A DNA stretch of 54,526 bases from Accumulibacter sp. (lineage in GTDB: Bacteria; Pseudomonadota; Gammaproteobacteria; Burkholderiales; Rhodocyclaceae). Positions within the stretch are counted from its first letter, which is position 1. Each line of letters opens with the position of its first letter. The stretch lies in NCBI GenBank assembly GCA_031257115.1, contig JAIRPF010000089.1, positions 1 to 54,526 of the forward strand. Direction: 5' to 3'. The translations under genes and the position numbers were made by a program. This document shows, piece after piece, positions 27,256-39,325 of the stretch. The notes beneath the pieces are model-generated. The model ran no database searches. It saw nothing but the letters and a program-made list of their open reading frames with translations, and was not told where the DNA came from.

Positions 27256-28122
27256 TCAAACCGCCGCCGCGCCACTGACGATTTCCGTCAGCTCGGTGGT
27301 GATCGCCGCCTGGCGCGCCTTGTTGTAGGCCAGACGAAGCTCGCCGATGACGCTCTTGGCGTTGTCCGATGCCGACTTCATGGCCACCATGCGCGCGCTC
27401 TGCTCGGAGGCCATGTTCTCGGCGACCGCCTGGAACAGGACGATCTCCACGTAGCGCAGCAGCAGGTCGTCGATGACCGCCTTGGCGCCCGGCTCGTAGA
27501 TGTAATCCCAGCGGTTGTGGGTGCTGCTGCCCGCGAGGTCGCCCGACAACGGCAGCAGCTGCTCGATCACCGGCTCTTGTTTCATGGTGTTGACGAAGCG
27601 CGTATAAGCGATGTACAGAACGTCGATGTCACCATCCATGAAAGCGTCGATCTGGACCTTGGCGGGGCCGATGAGTTTCTCCAGCCGCGGCTCGTCGCCC
27701 ATGCCGGCGAGGTGCGAAACGACTTCCGCGCCAGCGCGCGTCATGAACCCTAGGCCCTTGTTGCCGATGGCGGTGACTTTCAGCTTTTTGCCCTGCGCGT
27801 CCCATTCCTTCATCCGGCCCAAGGCCAGGCGCAGGACGTTGGTGTTCAGTCCTCCGCACAGCCCTTTGTCCGAAGTGACGACGATCAGGCCGACCGTGTC
27901 GATCTCCGCGCGCTCTTCCAGGAACGGATGGCTGTAATCGGTCAGCGCGTGCGACAGGTTGCCGGCCACGCGCCGGATCTTCTCGCTGTAAGGACGGGCC
28001 GCGCGCATCCGGTCCTGCGCCTTGCGCATCTTGGAGGCGGCGACCATCTCCATCGCCTTGGTGATCTTGCGCGTGCTCTCCACGCTCTTGATCTTGTTGC
28101 GAATCTCCTTGCCGCTCGACAT
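27256..28122 (-). CDS. atpG: ATP synthase gamma subunit
   Basis: Rotor shaft of F1. The 288 residues start [20 protein letters not shown] and contain [31 protein letters not shown] and the C-terminal helix with [19 protein letters not shown]. The ATG at 28122 matches the conserved start; it lies 20 bases after atpA. Confidence 0.96.
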   Translation of the reverse strand: MSSGKEIRNKIKSVESTRKITKAMEMVAASKMRKAQDRMRAARPYSEKIRRVAGNLSHALTDYSHPFLEERAEIDTVGLIVVTSDKGLCGGLNTNVLRLALGRMKEWDAQGKKLKVTAIGNKGLGFMTRAGAEVVSHLAGMGDEPRLEKLIGPAKVQIDAFMDGDIDVLYIAYTRFVNTMKQEPVIEQLLPLSGDLAGSSTHNRWDYIYEPGAKAVIDDLLLRYVEIVLFQAVAENMASEQSARMVAMKSASDNAKSVIGELRLAYNKARQAAITTELTEIVSGAAAV

Positions 28123-28142
28123 GCCGTCTTCTCCCCGGCGCT

Positions 28143-29681
28143 TCAGGCCAGCGTCGCCTTGAACGCTTCGATCGCTCCGGAGAGCGCCTGCTCGGAATCC
28201 GCGTCGAGTTCCTTGGTCGTCTCGATCCTGTCGACGAGATCGGCGTATTTCTCCTTGAGGAAAGCGTGCAGCTGGCGCTCGACCTCCAGCGCCTTTTTCA
28301 CTTCGACGTCGTCGAAATAGCCCTTGTTGACCGCCAGCAGCGTGATCGACATCTCCGCCACGGACATCGGCGAATACTGCGGCTGCTTCATCAGTTCCGT
28401 CACCAGCCGCCCGCGATCGAGCTGTTTGCGCGTGACCTCGTCGAGGTCGGAGGCGAACTGCGCGAAGGCCGCCAGCTCGCGGTACTGGGCCAGCGCCAAG
28501 CGCACGCCGCCGCCGAGCTTCTTGATGATCTTGGTCTGCGCCGCGCCGCCGACGCGCGACACCGAAATGCCGGCGTCGATAGCCGGCCGCACGCCGGAGT
28601 TGAACAGGTCGGTATCGAGGAATATCTGCCCGTCGGTGATCGAAATGACGTTGGTCGGCACGAAGGCGGAAACGTCCCCGGCCTGCGTCTCGATGATCGG
28701 CAGCGCGGTGAGCGTCCCGGTCCTGCCCTTGACTTCGCCGTGGGTGAAACGCTCCACGTAGGCTTCGTTGACGCGGGCGGCGCGTTCGAGCAGGCGCGAG
28801 TGCAGGTAGAACACGTCGCCCGGATAGGCCTCGCGCCCCGGCGGGCGGCGCAGCAGGAGCGATACCTGACGATAGGCCCAGGCCTGCTTGGTCAGGTCGT
28901 CGTAAATGATCAGCGCGTCTTGCCCGCGGTCGCGGAAATACTCGCCCATCGTACACCCGGCGTAGGGCGCGATGTATTGCAGCGCGGCGGATTCGGCCGC
29001 CGTCGCCGCGACGACGATGGAGTATTCCATCGCGCCGTATTCTTCGAGCTTGCGCACGACGTTGACCACGGTCGAGGCCTTCTGGCCGATCGCCACGTAG
29101 ATGCAGATGAGATCCTTGCCCTTCTGGTTGATGATCGTGTCGACAGCCACGGCGGTCTTGCCGGTCTGGCGGTCGCCGATGATCAGTTCGCGCTGGCCGC
29201 GCCCGATCGGCACCATCGAGTCGACCGATTTCAGACCCGTCTGCACCGGCTGGGAGACCGATTTGCGCCAGATCACGCCCGGCGCCACTTTCTCGATCTT
29301 GTCGGTCAGCTTGGCGCCGATCGGCCCCTTGCCGTCGATCGGCTGGCCCAGCGAATCGACCACGCGGCCGAGCAATTCCGGGCCGACCGGTACTTCCAGA
29401 ATGCGCCCGGTCGTCTTGACCGTGTCGCCTTCGCTGATGTGTTCGTACCCGCCGAGCACCACCGCGCCGACGGAATCGCGTTCGAGGTTCAGGGCCATGC
29501 CGAAGGAGCCGCCCGGAAATTCGAGCATTTCGCCCTGCATGACGTCGGCCAGTCCATGCACGCGGCAAATGCCGTCGGTCATGGAGACGACCGTGCCCTG
29601 CATCCGGGTTTCGGCGCCCATGTCCAGGTTCCGAATCTTGTTCTTGATCAGTTCGCTGATCTCGGAAGGATTCAACTGCAT
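28143..29681 (-). CDS. atpA: ATP synthase alpha subunit
   Basis: Non-catalytic nucleotide-binding subunit of F1. The 512 residues start [20 protein letters not shown], with P-loop [15 protein letters not shown] (about residues 169-183), the signature region [20 protein letters not shown] and [12 protein letters not shown]. The length is standard. The start is 9 bases after atpH. Confidence 0.97.
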   Translation of the reverse strand: MQLNPSEISELIKNKIRNLDMGAETRMQGTVVSMTDGICRVHGLADVMQGEMLEFPGGSFGMALNLERDSVGAVVLGGYEHISEGDTVKTTGRILEVPVGPELLGRVVDSLGQPIDGKGPIGAKLTDKIEKVAPGVIWRKSVSQPVQTGLKSVDSMVPIGRGQRELIIGDRQTGKTAVAVDTIINQKGKDLICIYVAIGQKASTVVNVVRKLEEYGAMEYSIVVAATAAESAALQYIAPYAGCTMGEYFRDRGQDALIIYDDLTKQAWAYRQVSLLLRRPPGREAYPGDVFYLHSRLLERAARVNEAYVERFTHGEVKGRTGTLTALPIIETQAGDVSAFVPTNVISITDGQIFLDTDLFNSGVRPAIDAGISVSRVGGAAQTKIIKKLGGGVRLALAQYRELAAFAQFASDLDEVTRKQLDRGRLVTELMKQPQYSPMSVAEMSITLLAVNKGYFDDVEVKKALEVERQLHAFLKEKYADLVDRIETTKELDADSEQALSGAIEAFKATLA

Positions 29682-29690
29682 CGATTTCTC

Positions 29691-30227
29691 CTAATTCTTG
29701 AGCGCCACGGCCATGGCGTCGAGCTTGCCGCGCACGGAAGCGTCGAGCACCCGGTCGCCGACCGCCGCCACCACGCCGCCGATCAGCGCGGGATCCACCT
29801 CGACCCGCGCCCGCAGGCGACTGTGAAAGTGCGCTTCGAGCTGCTTCAACAAATCGGCCAACTGGCGCTCGTCGAGCGGAAAGGCGCTGGTGATCGCGGC
29901 TTCCCGGACGCCTTCGTCCTCGTCCTTGAGCGTCTCGAAAAGCGCGCCAATCTCCGCGAGCCGGTCGAAGCGGCCGTTTTCGGCGAGCAGGCCAACGAAA
30001 GAGGACAATTCACGGTTTTCCGGCTCGCCCGACAGCGCGATGAACAGGTCGGCGACCTGCCGGGCGGAAAATTTCGGGCTGCCGATGACCTTGCCCATTT
30101 CGGGATCCGCGGCGATCGCCGCGAGACGCCGCAGCCGTCCGGACCATTCGGAGAGCGATCCGCTCTCCCTGGCCAGGCGGAAAACCGCTTGCGCATAAGG
30201 CCGGGCGATGGTGACGGATTCGGACAT
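29691..30227 (-). CDS. atpH: ATP synthase delta subunit
   Basis: Peripheral stalk subunit joining F1 to subunit b. The 178 residues start [19 protein letters not shown] and end in [20 protein letters not shown] and [11 protein letters not shown], as in the OSCP/delta family. It is 3 bases after atpF, so probably coupled. Confidence 0.95.
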   Translation of the reverse strand: MSESVTIARPYAQAVFRLARESGSLSEWSGRLRRLAAIAADPEMGKVIGSPKFSARQVADLFIALSGEPENRELSSFVGLLAENGRFDRLAEIGALFETLKDEDEGVREAAITSAFPLDERQLADLLKQLEAHFHSRLRARVEVDPALIGGVVAAVGDRVLDASVRGKLDAMAVALKN

Positions 30228-30230
30228 GGA

Positions 30231-30701
30231 TCACAGTTCCTGCTTGATGGCGGCCAGCATGTCGGCATGCGCCCCGGCGTCCACTTCGCGGCGGAGGATT
30301 TTTTCCGCGCCGGCCACGGCCAGGTCGGCGACGCGATCGCGCAAGGCGTCGCGCATCCGCGCCTCCTCCTGCTCGATCTCCGCATGGGCGGCGGCGATGA
30401 CCCTTTCGGCTTCGAGCCGCGCGTCGGCCTTGGCTTTCTCGATGATCTGCTCGGCGCGCCTTTCCGCCTGGGCGATCACCCCGGCGGCCTTTTCCTTGCC
30501 TTCACGCACCGCTTCCGCGGCATGTTGGGCGGAGAGGGCGAGGCTCTGCCGTCCGCGCTCGGCGTCCGCGAGGCCCTCGGAAATCTTGGCGGCGCGTTCG
30601 TCGAGCGCCCTGACGATCGGCGGCCAGACGAACTTCGCGGTAAACAGCGCCAGAATGATGAACACAGTGATCTGTGCCAGTAAGGTCGCGTTCAGATACA
30701 C
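30231..30701 (-). CDS. atpF: ATP synthase subunit b
   Basis: Peripheral stalk dimer of Fo. The 156 residues have one N-terminal membrane helix ([20 protein letters not shown]), then [18 protein letters not shown] and a long charged helix rich in Ala and Glu ([20 protein letters not shown]). Typical length for betaproteobacteria. Confidence 0.96.
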   Translation of the reverse strand: MYLNATLLAQITVFIILALFTAKFVWPPIVRALDERAAKISEGLADAERGRQSLALSAQHAAEAVREGKEKAAGVIAQAERRAEQIIEKAKADARLEAERVIAAAHAEIEQEEARMRDALRDRVADLAVAGAEKILRREVDAGAHADMLAAIKQEL

Positions 30702-30744
30702 GTCGGATACCTCTTCCGCAGGATGGACGGAATTCCCTCGAGCG

Positions 30745-31002
<258 letters not shown>

Positions 31003-31055
31003 TTAATGACACCAACGAAGCAACAAACGAAAAGACAACCGCCAACCGCCGCCGG

Positions 31056-32975
<1,920 letters not shown>

Positions 32976-33815
32976 TCACGGAGAATTTTTTCTTCCAGGT
33001 ATTTTGTGCGAACAGGAAACGCGCACCTGGCATTTGCCGCAGCCGTAGCGCGGCCTGTGCTTTTCGCGGGTTTCATCCAGGAACTCCGAGCGCAGGGAAT
33101 GGCTTTTCCCGGTGTCGAGGGATATCGCCTTTACCGGGCAGTTCCGGACGCAAAGGCCGCAGCGGGTGCAGTATTCGTACACATCGGAATAAGCGCGGCC
33201 CGTCGGGGCGAATTCCGCGGCGGTCACGAGGCTGATGAACCGTCCCGCCACGCCCTTTGCCGTAATCAGCCCCTTCGAGACTCCGAAAGTCCCCAGTCCG
33301 CAGACATAGGCGACGTGGCGCTCCGACCAGTTGCTCGTATAAAAATCCTGGCGCGTCTTGTCGGTAATCGCCGCGGTCCCGGTTCTGAAGCGCGGGTCCA
33401 GCGGCGGCGCCAGCGCCGCGAAGCCCGCGTCTTCGAGAACGTCCGCCAGATAGCGCGACAGTTCGTTTTGAAAAACCTGCCCTTCGATTCTCGCGTGCAG
33501 CCATTCGTCGCTGGGCCGGATCATGTCTTTTCTGTTCGATCGCTTGATCTGCGCCGTAAATGGCAGAAACACCGAAATCACGGTTTTCGCGCCGGGCAGC
33601 CATTCTCGCGGCGGAATGAAGTGGCCGCCGATCGCTTCGGGCCGTCCGAGCAGGGAAAAATACCCGTCGTCCGGCGCGGCGTAGCCGGCGAGCGGGGCCT
33701 CGAAAAACCGCATCCCCGCCAGATCGGGTCGCAGGGCGATCTCCGCCCGCAATCGGTTGCCGGGCGCGGATTCGACGTAAGCGCCGAGCAGCGCCTCGAA
33801 CCGCGGTTTGTCCAT
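32976..33815 (-). CDS. QueG-like 4Fe-4S protein
   Basis: A 279-residue iron-sulfur protein related to the epoxyqueuosine reductase group but without a recognisable full QueG layout. The ferredoxin motif CTRCGLCVRNCPVKAI lies about residues 219-234, and a second cysteine group CGKCQVRVSCSHKIP is at the very end. Upstream parts (YVCGLGTFGVSKGLITAKG) resemble the cobalamin-binding part of QueG relatives. The ATG at 33815 begins MDKPRFEALLG. It follows corA by 11 bases, so the two may be cotranscribed. Substrate unknown; tRNA modification is only one option. Confidence 0.75.
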   Translation of the reverse strand: MDKPRFEALLGAYVESAPGNRLRAEIALRPDLAGMRFFEAPLAGYAAPDDGYFSLLGRPEAIGGHFIPPREWLPGAKTVISVFLPFTAQIKRSNRKDMIRPSDEWLHARIEGQVFQNELSRYLADVLEDAGFAALAPPLDPRFRTGTAAITDKTRQDFYTSNWSERHVAYVCGLGTFGVSKGLITAKGVAGRFISLVTAAEFAPTGRAYSDVYEYCTRCGLCVRNCPVKAISLDTGKSHSLRSEFLDETREKHRPRYGCGKCQVRVSCSHKIPGRKNSP

Positions 33816-33826
33816 GTTTCCGCGCT

Positions 33827-35110
33827 TCAGCGCAGCCAGCCTTTTTTGTAGAAGAACCAGAACGGCACCGCCACCGACACCATCATCAGCAGCAGCGAGA
33901 AGGGATAGCCGTATTCCCATTGGAGTTCCGGAAACCATCCCTGGAAGTTCATGCCGTAGATGCTGGCGATCAGCGTCGGCGGCAGCATGGCGACCGAGGC
34001 CACCGAGAAAATCTTGATGATCTTGTTCTGGTTGATGTTGATGAAGCCCACCGTGGCGTCCATCAGGAAGTTGATTTTTCCGAACAGGAAGGACGTGTGC
34101 CCGTCGAGCGATTCGATGTCGCGCAGGATTTGCCGCGCGTCGTCGATCTGGCCGGATGAGAGCGATTTGCCACGGATCAGGAAGGAGACGGCGCGGCGCG
34201 TGTCGTGCACGTTGCGCCGGATGCGGCCGTTCAGGTCCTCCTCGCGGGCGATGTCGGCCAGGATCTTGGCCGCTTCGTCGTCGGTGATCTTGGTGCCCAG
34301 CACGTGCCGGCTCACTTCTTCCAGCGCGGCGTAGACGTCTTCAAGCGCGTCGGCGGAATATTCGGCGTCGGCGGCGTAGAGGTCGAGCAGCACATCCTTG
34401 CCGTCGGTCACGTAACCCGGCTGGGTGCGCGCGCGCAGACGCTGCAAACGGAAGATCGGCAACTCCTCGGGGCGCACCGAGAACAGCACGTCGCGGTGCA
34501 GGATCAGCGCCACCGCCACGTTGCGCGAATCGTCCTTGGTGGCGAGCAGGAAATCCGAGTGCAGGTGTACCTCGCCGTTGTCCTCGACGTAAAAACGCGC
34601 GGAAGCCTCCAGGTCGGTCAGATTGCTCGGATTGGGCAATTGCACGTCATAGTAGCGCCCGACCCAGGCGCGGATTTCCGGCGTCGGCGCGACCAGGTCG
34701 ATCCAGATCGGCTTGAGGCACCTCAGATCGTAGGGCGTCGCCACGCGAATCTGGCTCAGGCGTCCGTTGCGCAGCTCGAAGGCGGTCACCGACGTCTTTT
34801 CGTTGCGCAGGTGGCTGTCGCACAGCAAATCCTCCCGCACTTCGTCCGAGAGGATTTCAAGGATCGCCTCGCCGCGCTCTTCGCGCACCTCGTGCCAGAC
34901 GGCCAGGCGCTCCTCGGGTTCGAGCGCCTCGACGACACCCGAGATCTCTTCCAGTGACAGCCTTTCGAGCAAGGCGCGCAGTTCGGCCTCGCACTCGGCG
35001 TCTTCGAACGAATTGCCGCGCGGCATATCCTGCGAATCGTCGACGCGGCTTTGCCTGGCGAGCAATTCGCGCACCGCCGCGAGATCCAGGCTGTTCTTTT
35101 CTTCGCTCAT
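33827..35110 (-). CDS. corA: CorA family magnesium/cobalt transporter
   Basis: Pentameric inner-membrane divalent cation channel. The 427 residues are longer than E. coli CorA (316) owing to an N-terminal extension of about 100 acidic residues (EERGEAILEILSDEVREDLL) resembling a MgtE-N/Mg sensor-like region. The C-terminus has two membrane helices with the selectivity motif YGMNFQGWFPELQWEYG. The ATG at 35110 (MSEEKNSLDL) has a fair upstream site. Confidence 0.93.
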   Translation of the reverse strand: MSEEKNSLDLAAVRELLARQSRVDDSQDMPRGNSFEDAECEAELRALLERLSLEEISGVVEALEPEERLAVWHEVREERGEAILEILSDEVREDLLCDSHLRNEKTSVTAFELRNGRLSQIRVATPYDLRCLKPIWIDLVAPTPEIRAWVGRYYDVQLPNPSNLTDLEASARFYVEDNGEVHLHSDFLLATKDDSRNVAVALILHRDVLFSVRPEELPIFRLQRLRARTQPGYVTDGKDVLLDLYAADAEYSADALEDVYAALEEVSRHVLGTKITDDEAAKILADIAREEDLNGRIRRNVHDTRRAVSFLIRGKSLSSGQIDDARQILRDIESLDGHTSFLFGKINFLMDATVGFININQNKIIKIFSVASVAMLPPTLIASIYGMNFQGWFPELQWEYGYPFSLLLMMVSVAVPFWFFYKKGWLR

Positions 35111-35654
35111 CGGGAATACCCCCGTGGATAAGGGCCGTCGAACCGAAGCGCCGTGCGCGACGGATCGGTTTTTACCGGCGGCGATTCTAGCAGACTCACG
35201 CCGGCGAGGCGCGCCGGGCGCGGCAAGAAGCAAGGAAAGAATCCGTCATTCCCTTGGCAAGCGGAAATCCGGTTCGCCGTTGCCTTCGCCAATTCCGTCG
35301 CCGTCGTCATTCCCGCGAACACGGGAATGACGGAAATTTGTGGGCGGCTGATTCAAAAACGCGCTGCCGCGCGGGCCGGAAGGAGTCGGGCGATTGTTTT
35401 TTCCAACCGCTTTCGGAAATCCGAACCGCCGAACTCCTTCCGTCACGCCTTCGGCGCGACACCTCTCTCAAGAGGGAGGCTTGGTTTGCGGCGCTTCGCG
35501 CCGGAAGATACGTTCCTGGATTCCCGCGTTCGCGGGAATGACGGGGCTTTCTTTGCTTTTCGCCGTGCGCGTCGTATTCGTCGTGGTTACTGCTTTTCGC
35601 CCTTTTTTCCGCCGCGATCGTCGTGGTCAAGGGATTTTTCGAGATTCCCGGACG
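35111..35654. other. Intergenic repeats between corA and hemG
   Basis: Contains a short palindrome (35308-35333), the second copy of the ~168 bp repeat (35375-35542) and a spacer repeat (35560-35640). No gene or terminator that I can support. Confidence 0.6.
35375..35542 (+). repeat. ~168 bp repeat family 2, copy 2
   Basis: Order: GGCCGGAAGGAGTCGGGCG, TTGTTTTTTCCAACCG, CCGAACTCCTTCCGTCACGC, a CTCTCTCAAGAGGGAG hairpin, GCGCTTCGCGCCGGAAG and a terminal palindrome. Near-identical to 2648-2816. Confidence 0.8.
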
Positions 35655-36182
35655 TCACAGCTCGGCCACTTGCCGGGCGAAGGCGTCGACCCGCGCCCAG
35701 TCGGTGAATTCGACGACCGTGGCCGGGTCCGTCGGCCCCTTGGTCATCCACAGGATGAAACGGATCGCCAGACGGTCGAGCGGGCGGTAGCTCGGATAAT
35801 CGAGCCGTCCGGCGAAAACGTCGAGCAGGCGCGGTTTCCAGCGCGTCCGGCGCAGGAACTTGCGCAGGTAGGGATTGGTTTCCGGGCGGTTCTTTCCGGG
35901 TTTCCGGGCGACGACGTTGACCGTGAAAAAGGCGCTCGGCCGGCTTTCGAGCGCGTCCAGGCGGGCCTCGATGAAATCGAATACCGAGCGGCGGTGCCTT
36001 CCGTAGCGGATGCTGGCGCCGATGACGACCTTGTCGTAAGCCGCCGGGTCGACGCCGCCGGCATCCTCGACGCGCGACAGGACGACGCCGTGGCCCGCGG
36101 CTTCGATCACGCGCGCGATCCGTTCGCAGATCGCGCGCGTGTGGCCGTCGACGGTGGAGTAGAGGATGAGAATGGCGGCCAT
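35655..36182 (-). CDS. hemG: Flavodoxin-like protoporphyrinogen oxidase
   Basis: Menaquinone-linked oxidation of protoporphyrinogen IX in haem synthesis. The 175 residues start with the flavodoxin FMN loop ILYSTVDGHTRAICERIA (residues 5-22). They contain VIGASIRYGRHRRSVFDF and VNVVARKPGKNRPETNPYL, which are specific to HemG. The length matches E. coli HemG (181). A UPF0173 hydrolase gene lies 16 bases upstream on the same strand. Confidence 0.92.
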   Translation of the reverse strand: MAAILILYSTVDGHTRAICERIARVIEAAGHGVVLSRVEDAGGVDPAAYDKVVIGASIRYGRHRRSVFDFIEARLDALESRPSAFFTVNVVARKPGKNRPETNPYLRKFLRRTRWKPRLLDVFAGRLDYPSYRPLDRLAIRFILWMTKGPTDPATVVEFTDWARVDAFARQVAEL

Positions 36183-36198
36183 GTCCGGCGGCGCGCGG

Positions 36199-36858
36199 TC
36201 AAAACTCGAATTCTCCGCCGACCCGGAGGACGACGACCCTGGCGTCGCCCGAATCCTCGACTGCTTTCCTGAAAAGTTCGGGGTCCTGCGCCACGATGGG
36301 CCACGTGTCGTAGTGCATGGGGATGACGATTTTGGGCTTTATCATCCCGACGGCCCGCGCGGCGTCCCTCGGCCCCATGGTGAAGCGGTCGCCGATGGGC
36401 AGCAGCGCCACGTCGATCCGCTCGTATTCCAGGAGTCCCATGTCGGCGATCAGCCCGGTGTCTCCGGCGTGGTAAATCTTCTTGCCTTCGATCGTGATGA
36501 GGAAACCGCAGGCGAGTCCTCCGGCGATCCCGCTGCCGTGCGCGGCCGCCGTGAATTTGACCCCGCCGAAATCCGACGCGACAAAGCCGCCGATCTGGCC
36601 AACCTCGACGGACGCGCTCTTGGGGAAGCGGCCCGCCGTTTCGACCGTCGCGTAAACGGTGGAACCGCAGCGCGCCGCGATCTCCACCGCGTCGCCGATG
36701 TGGTCGTCGTGCCCGTGAGTCACCAGCACGTGAGTGGCGTCGATCTCGCCAGGCTTCGCCGCCGCGCCGGGATTGCCCGACAGGAACGGATCGACGATCA
36801 GCGAGTATTTGCCCGCCGAGACGAGGAAGCAGGAATGGCCGAGGAATTTGAGCTTCAA
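36199..36858 (-). CDS. UPF0173 metallo-beta-lactamase fold hydrolase
   Basis: A 219-residue metal-dependent hydrolase of unknown substrate. The metal motif HGHDDHIGDA lies about residues 50-59; LGHSCFLV opens the domain, and YHAGDTGLI and PMHYDTWP supply later ligands. No ATG fits the conserved start, and TTG at 36858 (LKLKFLGHS) has AAAGGAG at good spacing, so I choose TTG. It lies just before hemG on the same strand. Confidence 0.88.
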   Translation of the reverse strand: MKLKFLGHSCFLVSAGKYSLIVDPFLSGNPGAAAKPGEIDATHVLVTHGHDDHIGDAVEIAARCGSTVYATVETAGRFPKSASVEVGQIGGFVASDFGGVKFTAAAHGSGIAGGLACGFLITIEGKKIYHAGDTGLIADMGLLEYERIDVALLPIGDRFTMGPRDAARAVGMIKPKIVIPMHYDTWPIVAQDPELFRKAVEDSGDARVVVLRVGGEFEF

Positions 36859-37596
36859 ACCGGATTCTCCTTTCGATGTTTCGATCGTTCCCGAAGCGCG
36901 CGCGCCGCCCTCGCCGGCACACGAGAATACCAAAATCCTTGGCTGCGGAGAACACGGAGAAAATCAAAAGCGAAAATCATTGGTCACGACGAATACAACG
37001 GCACGACGGGCACGATGAGAAGCAAAAACCATTTTCAAGAGTTCTCTCCGTAGCCGGGGCGTTTTCGGTTCAACCCCATACGTCATGGAAGGCGAAAAGG
37101 CGAACGCCCGCCGCCGCGCCGCGAGGATCGGCCTCCCTCTGAGGGAGGTGTCGCGCCGAAGGCATGACGGAGGGAGTCAGGCGGTCGAATCCCCAAACGC
37201 GGATAAATAGACCGTCATTCCCGCGAAAGCGGGAATCCAGTTCGTGGCCTCCAGCCCGAAGGGCCGCGAACTCAAAGGATGCGGCGCTGCGCGCCGGAAG
37301 GTAGGCGCTGGATTCCCGCTTTCGCGGGAATGACGGCGACGATGGAAGCAGCGAAGGCGACGGCGAGCGGGAATGACGGCATCGATACCCCGCTCGCAGG
37401 CGCGGCGGGTCTGAATTTCCGCTTGTCAATGGAATGGCGAGAATTTTCGCGGCTTTTCTCTTCGCCGTGGCCGTTGTGCGCGTCGTGGCCGACTTTATTT
37501 TGCGACACGGCGAGCACGGTAGAAGGCGAAAGAAAAAACCCGCCGTATCGGCGCAATTCCGCTCTGCCGCGGTTTCGCCGTGCCAAGGATTTTCGT
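36859..37596. other. Repeat-rich intergenic region
   Basis: No gene. Spacer repeats (36940-37050, 37430-37590), a CCTCCCTCTGAGGGAGG hairpin (near 37132) and the palindrome-bounded element (37213-37335). Confidence 0.6.
37213..37335 (+). repeat. Palindrome-bounded element, copy 5 (best preserved)
   Basis: 123 bases; both ends are intact ATTCCCGC..GCGGGAAT palindromes. The core reads AGCCCGAAGGGC, AACTCAAAGGATGCGGCGCT, GCGCGCCGGAAGGTAGGCGC. Confidence 0.87.
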
Positions 37597-38784
37597 CTAA
37601 AGGCTCGCGCTCCGGTCGGCGGTGGAAAATCCGGCGAGCGTCGCGGAGAAGTCCTTGCCGAGCGCCATGACCTTGAACAGTTCCCCCATTTCGGCGGGGG
37701 AAAGCAGTTTCTGGACGGCGCGGGCTTGCGGCAGGTAGCGCGCGGCGTCTTCGCAGGGCGTGCGGGCGAGGATATCCGTGACGCCGTTGTCGAGCAGGAA
37801 CGCCGCCTGGGGCGCGTAGCCGAGGAGATCGAGGCCGGCGTCGTATCCGGATTCGACGATCGCGGTGAAATCGACGTGGGCGGTGATGTCCTGCAATCCG
37901 GGCAGGAAAAAAGGATTGCCGTGCGCGCGGTGGCGGTAGTGGCACATCAGCGTGCCGCCCGATCGCTGCGGGTGGTAGAACTCGTGGCGCGGGAAGCCGT
38001 AATCGATGAGCAGCAGCGCGCCGCGCGTCAGGATGCCGCCCCACGCCGCCGTCCATTCGGCGGCGGCCAGGCCGATCTCGCTGACGTAATCCGCGGGCAA
38101 GGGATACTCGGCCGCGATTCTTCGCGCGCGTTCGAGGAGGCGTCCCCGCGCCGGGCGGTCTTCCCACGCGAACGCCTCTTCCCGCCAGGCGACGCCGCGC
38201 TCGAAAATCGTCCCGGACGCTTCCTCGCCGCGCCAGCGGACGAGATGCGCGGGCAGGGCATCGAGCAGTTCGTTGGCCAGCACCAGGCCCTCGAAGTGTT
38301 CGGGCAGGCGGTCGAGCCAGTCGACGCGGCCGAGCAGATGCGGCGCGCGTTCGGCGAGCGTTTCGCGCTGGCGCGCGCGCAGTTCGCCGGACAGGTCGAG
38401 GATATGGTAGCTGTCGGGAAGAGTGCCGAGCCGTTCCAGTTCGAGCAGCAGATCGGCGGCCAGCCGGCCCGATCCCGCGCCGGCCTCGACGATGCGCGGC
38501 GCGCTCGCGGCCATGATTTGCCGCGCCGGCGCGGCGAGGGTCTGCGCGAAGATCGGCGTCAGTTCGGGGGCGGTGACGAAATCGCCGGCCGCGCCGAATT
38601 TCCGGGCGCCGCCAGAGTAATACCCCAATCCGGGCGTATACAGCGCCATCTCCATGAAACGGTCGAAACCGATCCAGCCGCCGGCGGCGGAAATTTCGTC
38701 GCGGATGCGGGAAGAGAGCGCCGCGCTGGCGCGTTGCGCGTCGGCATCGGGCCACGGCAGGCGGCGGGAGTCGGCCTGGTTCAC
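37597..38784 (-). CDS. MidA/NDUFAF7-type SAM-dependent methyltransferase
   Basis: Class I methyltransferase family whose eukaryotic member NDUFAF7 methylates an arginine of complex I; the bacterial target is unknown. The 395 residues have the N-terminal GFDRFMEMALYTPGLGYYSG (about residues 39-58), the SAM loop IVEAGAGSGRLAADLL (about residues 98-113), LANELLDALPAHLV and LLLIDYGFPRHEFYHPQR. A histidine phosphatase gene begins upstream with 10 bases between, so it probably ends the cob unit transcript. Confidence 0.9.
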   Translation of the reverse strand: MNQADSRRLPWPDADAQRASAALSSRIRDEISAAGGWIGFDRFMEMALYTPGLGYYSGGARKFGAAGDFVTAPELTPIFAQTLAAPARQIMAASAPRIVEAGAGSGRLAADLLLELERLGTLPDSYHILDLSGELRARQRETLAERAPHLLGRVDWLDRLPEHFEGLVLANELLDALPAHLVRWRGEEASGTIFERGVAWREEAFAWEDRPARGRLLERARRIAAEYPLPADYVSEIGLAAAEWTAAWGGILTRGALLLIDYGFPRHEFYHPQRSGGTLMCHYRHRAHGNPFFLPGLQDITAHVDFTAIVESGYDAGLDLLGYAPQAAFLLDNGVTDILARTPCEDAARYLPQARAVQKLLSPAEMGELFKVMALGKDFSATLAGFSTADRSASL

Positions 38785-38794
38785 GGGGCCTGGC

Positions 38795-39325
38795 TCACGG
38801 CGACCGTTCCGCGCGCCGGATGTCGAAGCGCGCCAGTTCGCTGAAAGCGAACTCCAGACGGGACCAGTCGGCCACGGGCAATCGCCGCCAGTGGCCGGTC
38901 AGGGCGCGCATGACGCCCGCGTGGGTCACGACGATGGCGTCGTTTTCGAGCGAGGCGGCAAAATCGAGCGCGCGCGCGTACAACGCGGCGACGGATTCGC
39001 CGCCGGGAGGCGCGAAGCCGGACACGTCGGCGGCCCAGGCGTCGATTTCCCGGCGGTCGATGTCGTCCCAGCGCCGCCCTTCCCAAGCGCCAAAGTCGAT
39101 TTCATCGAGCCTCGGATCGACATTGACGGGGGTTTGCGGAAACAACGCCACCGCCAGCCGCAGGGCGCGCCGCGCCGGACTGGAATGAACCGCGACGCCT
39201 GCGGGAAGTCTTGGGCGAAGCGCGCGCGCGGCGGCTTCCGGGTCGCGGCAATCGACGTCGAGACGGCCGTAGCAGGTTCCGGGCGCGATGATCGGCGGCG
39301 GATGGCGGATCAGGAAAACCTGCAC
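38795..39325 (-). CDS. cobC: Histidine phosphatase, probable alpha-ribazole phosphatase
   Basis: Removes phosphate from alpha-ribazole phosphate (or adenosylcobalamin phosphate) in the lower-ligand pathway. The 176 residues start with the catalytic LIRHPPP, a variant of RHG common in betaproteobacterial cobalamin clusters. They go on with SSPARRAL, LDEIDFGAWEGRRWDDI and VVTHAGVMRAL. The start is GTG at 39325, overlapping the cobS stop by 16 bases. Confidence 0.88.
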   Translation of the reverse strand: MQVFLIRHPPPIIAPGTCYGRLDVDCRDPEAAARALRPRLPAGVAVHSSPARRALRLAVALFPQTPVNVDPRLDEIDFGAWEGRRWDDIDRREIDAWAADVSGFAPPGGESVAALYARALDFAASLENDAIVVTHAGVMRALTGHWRRLPVADWSRLEFAFSELARFDIRRAERSP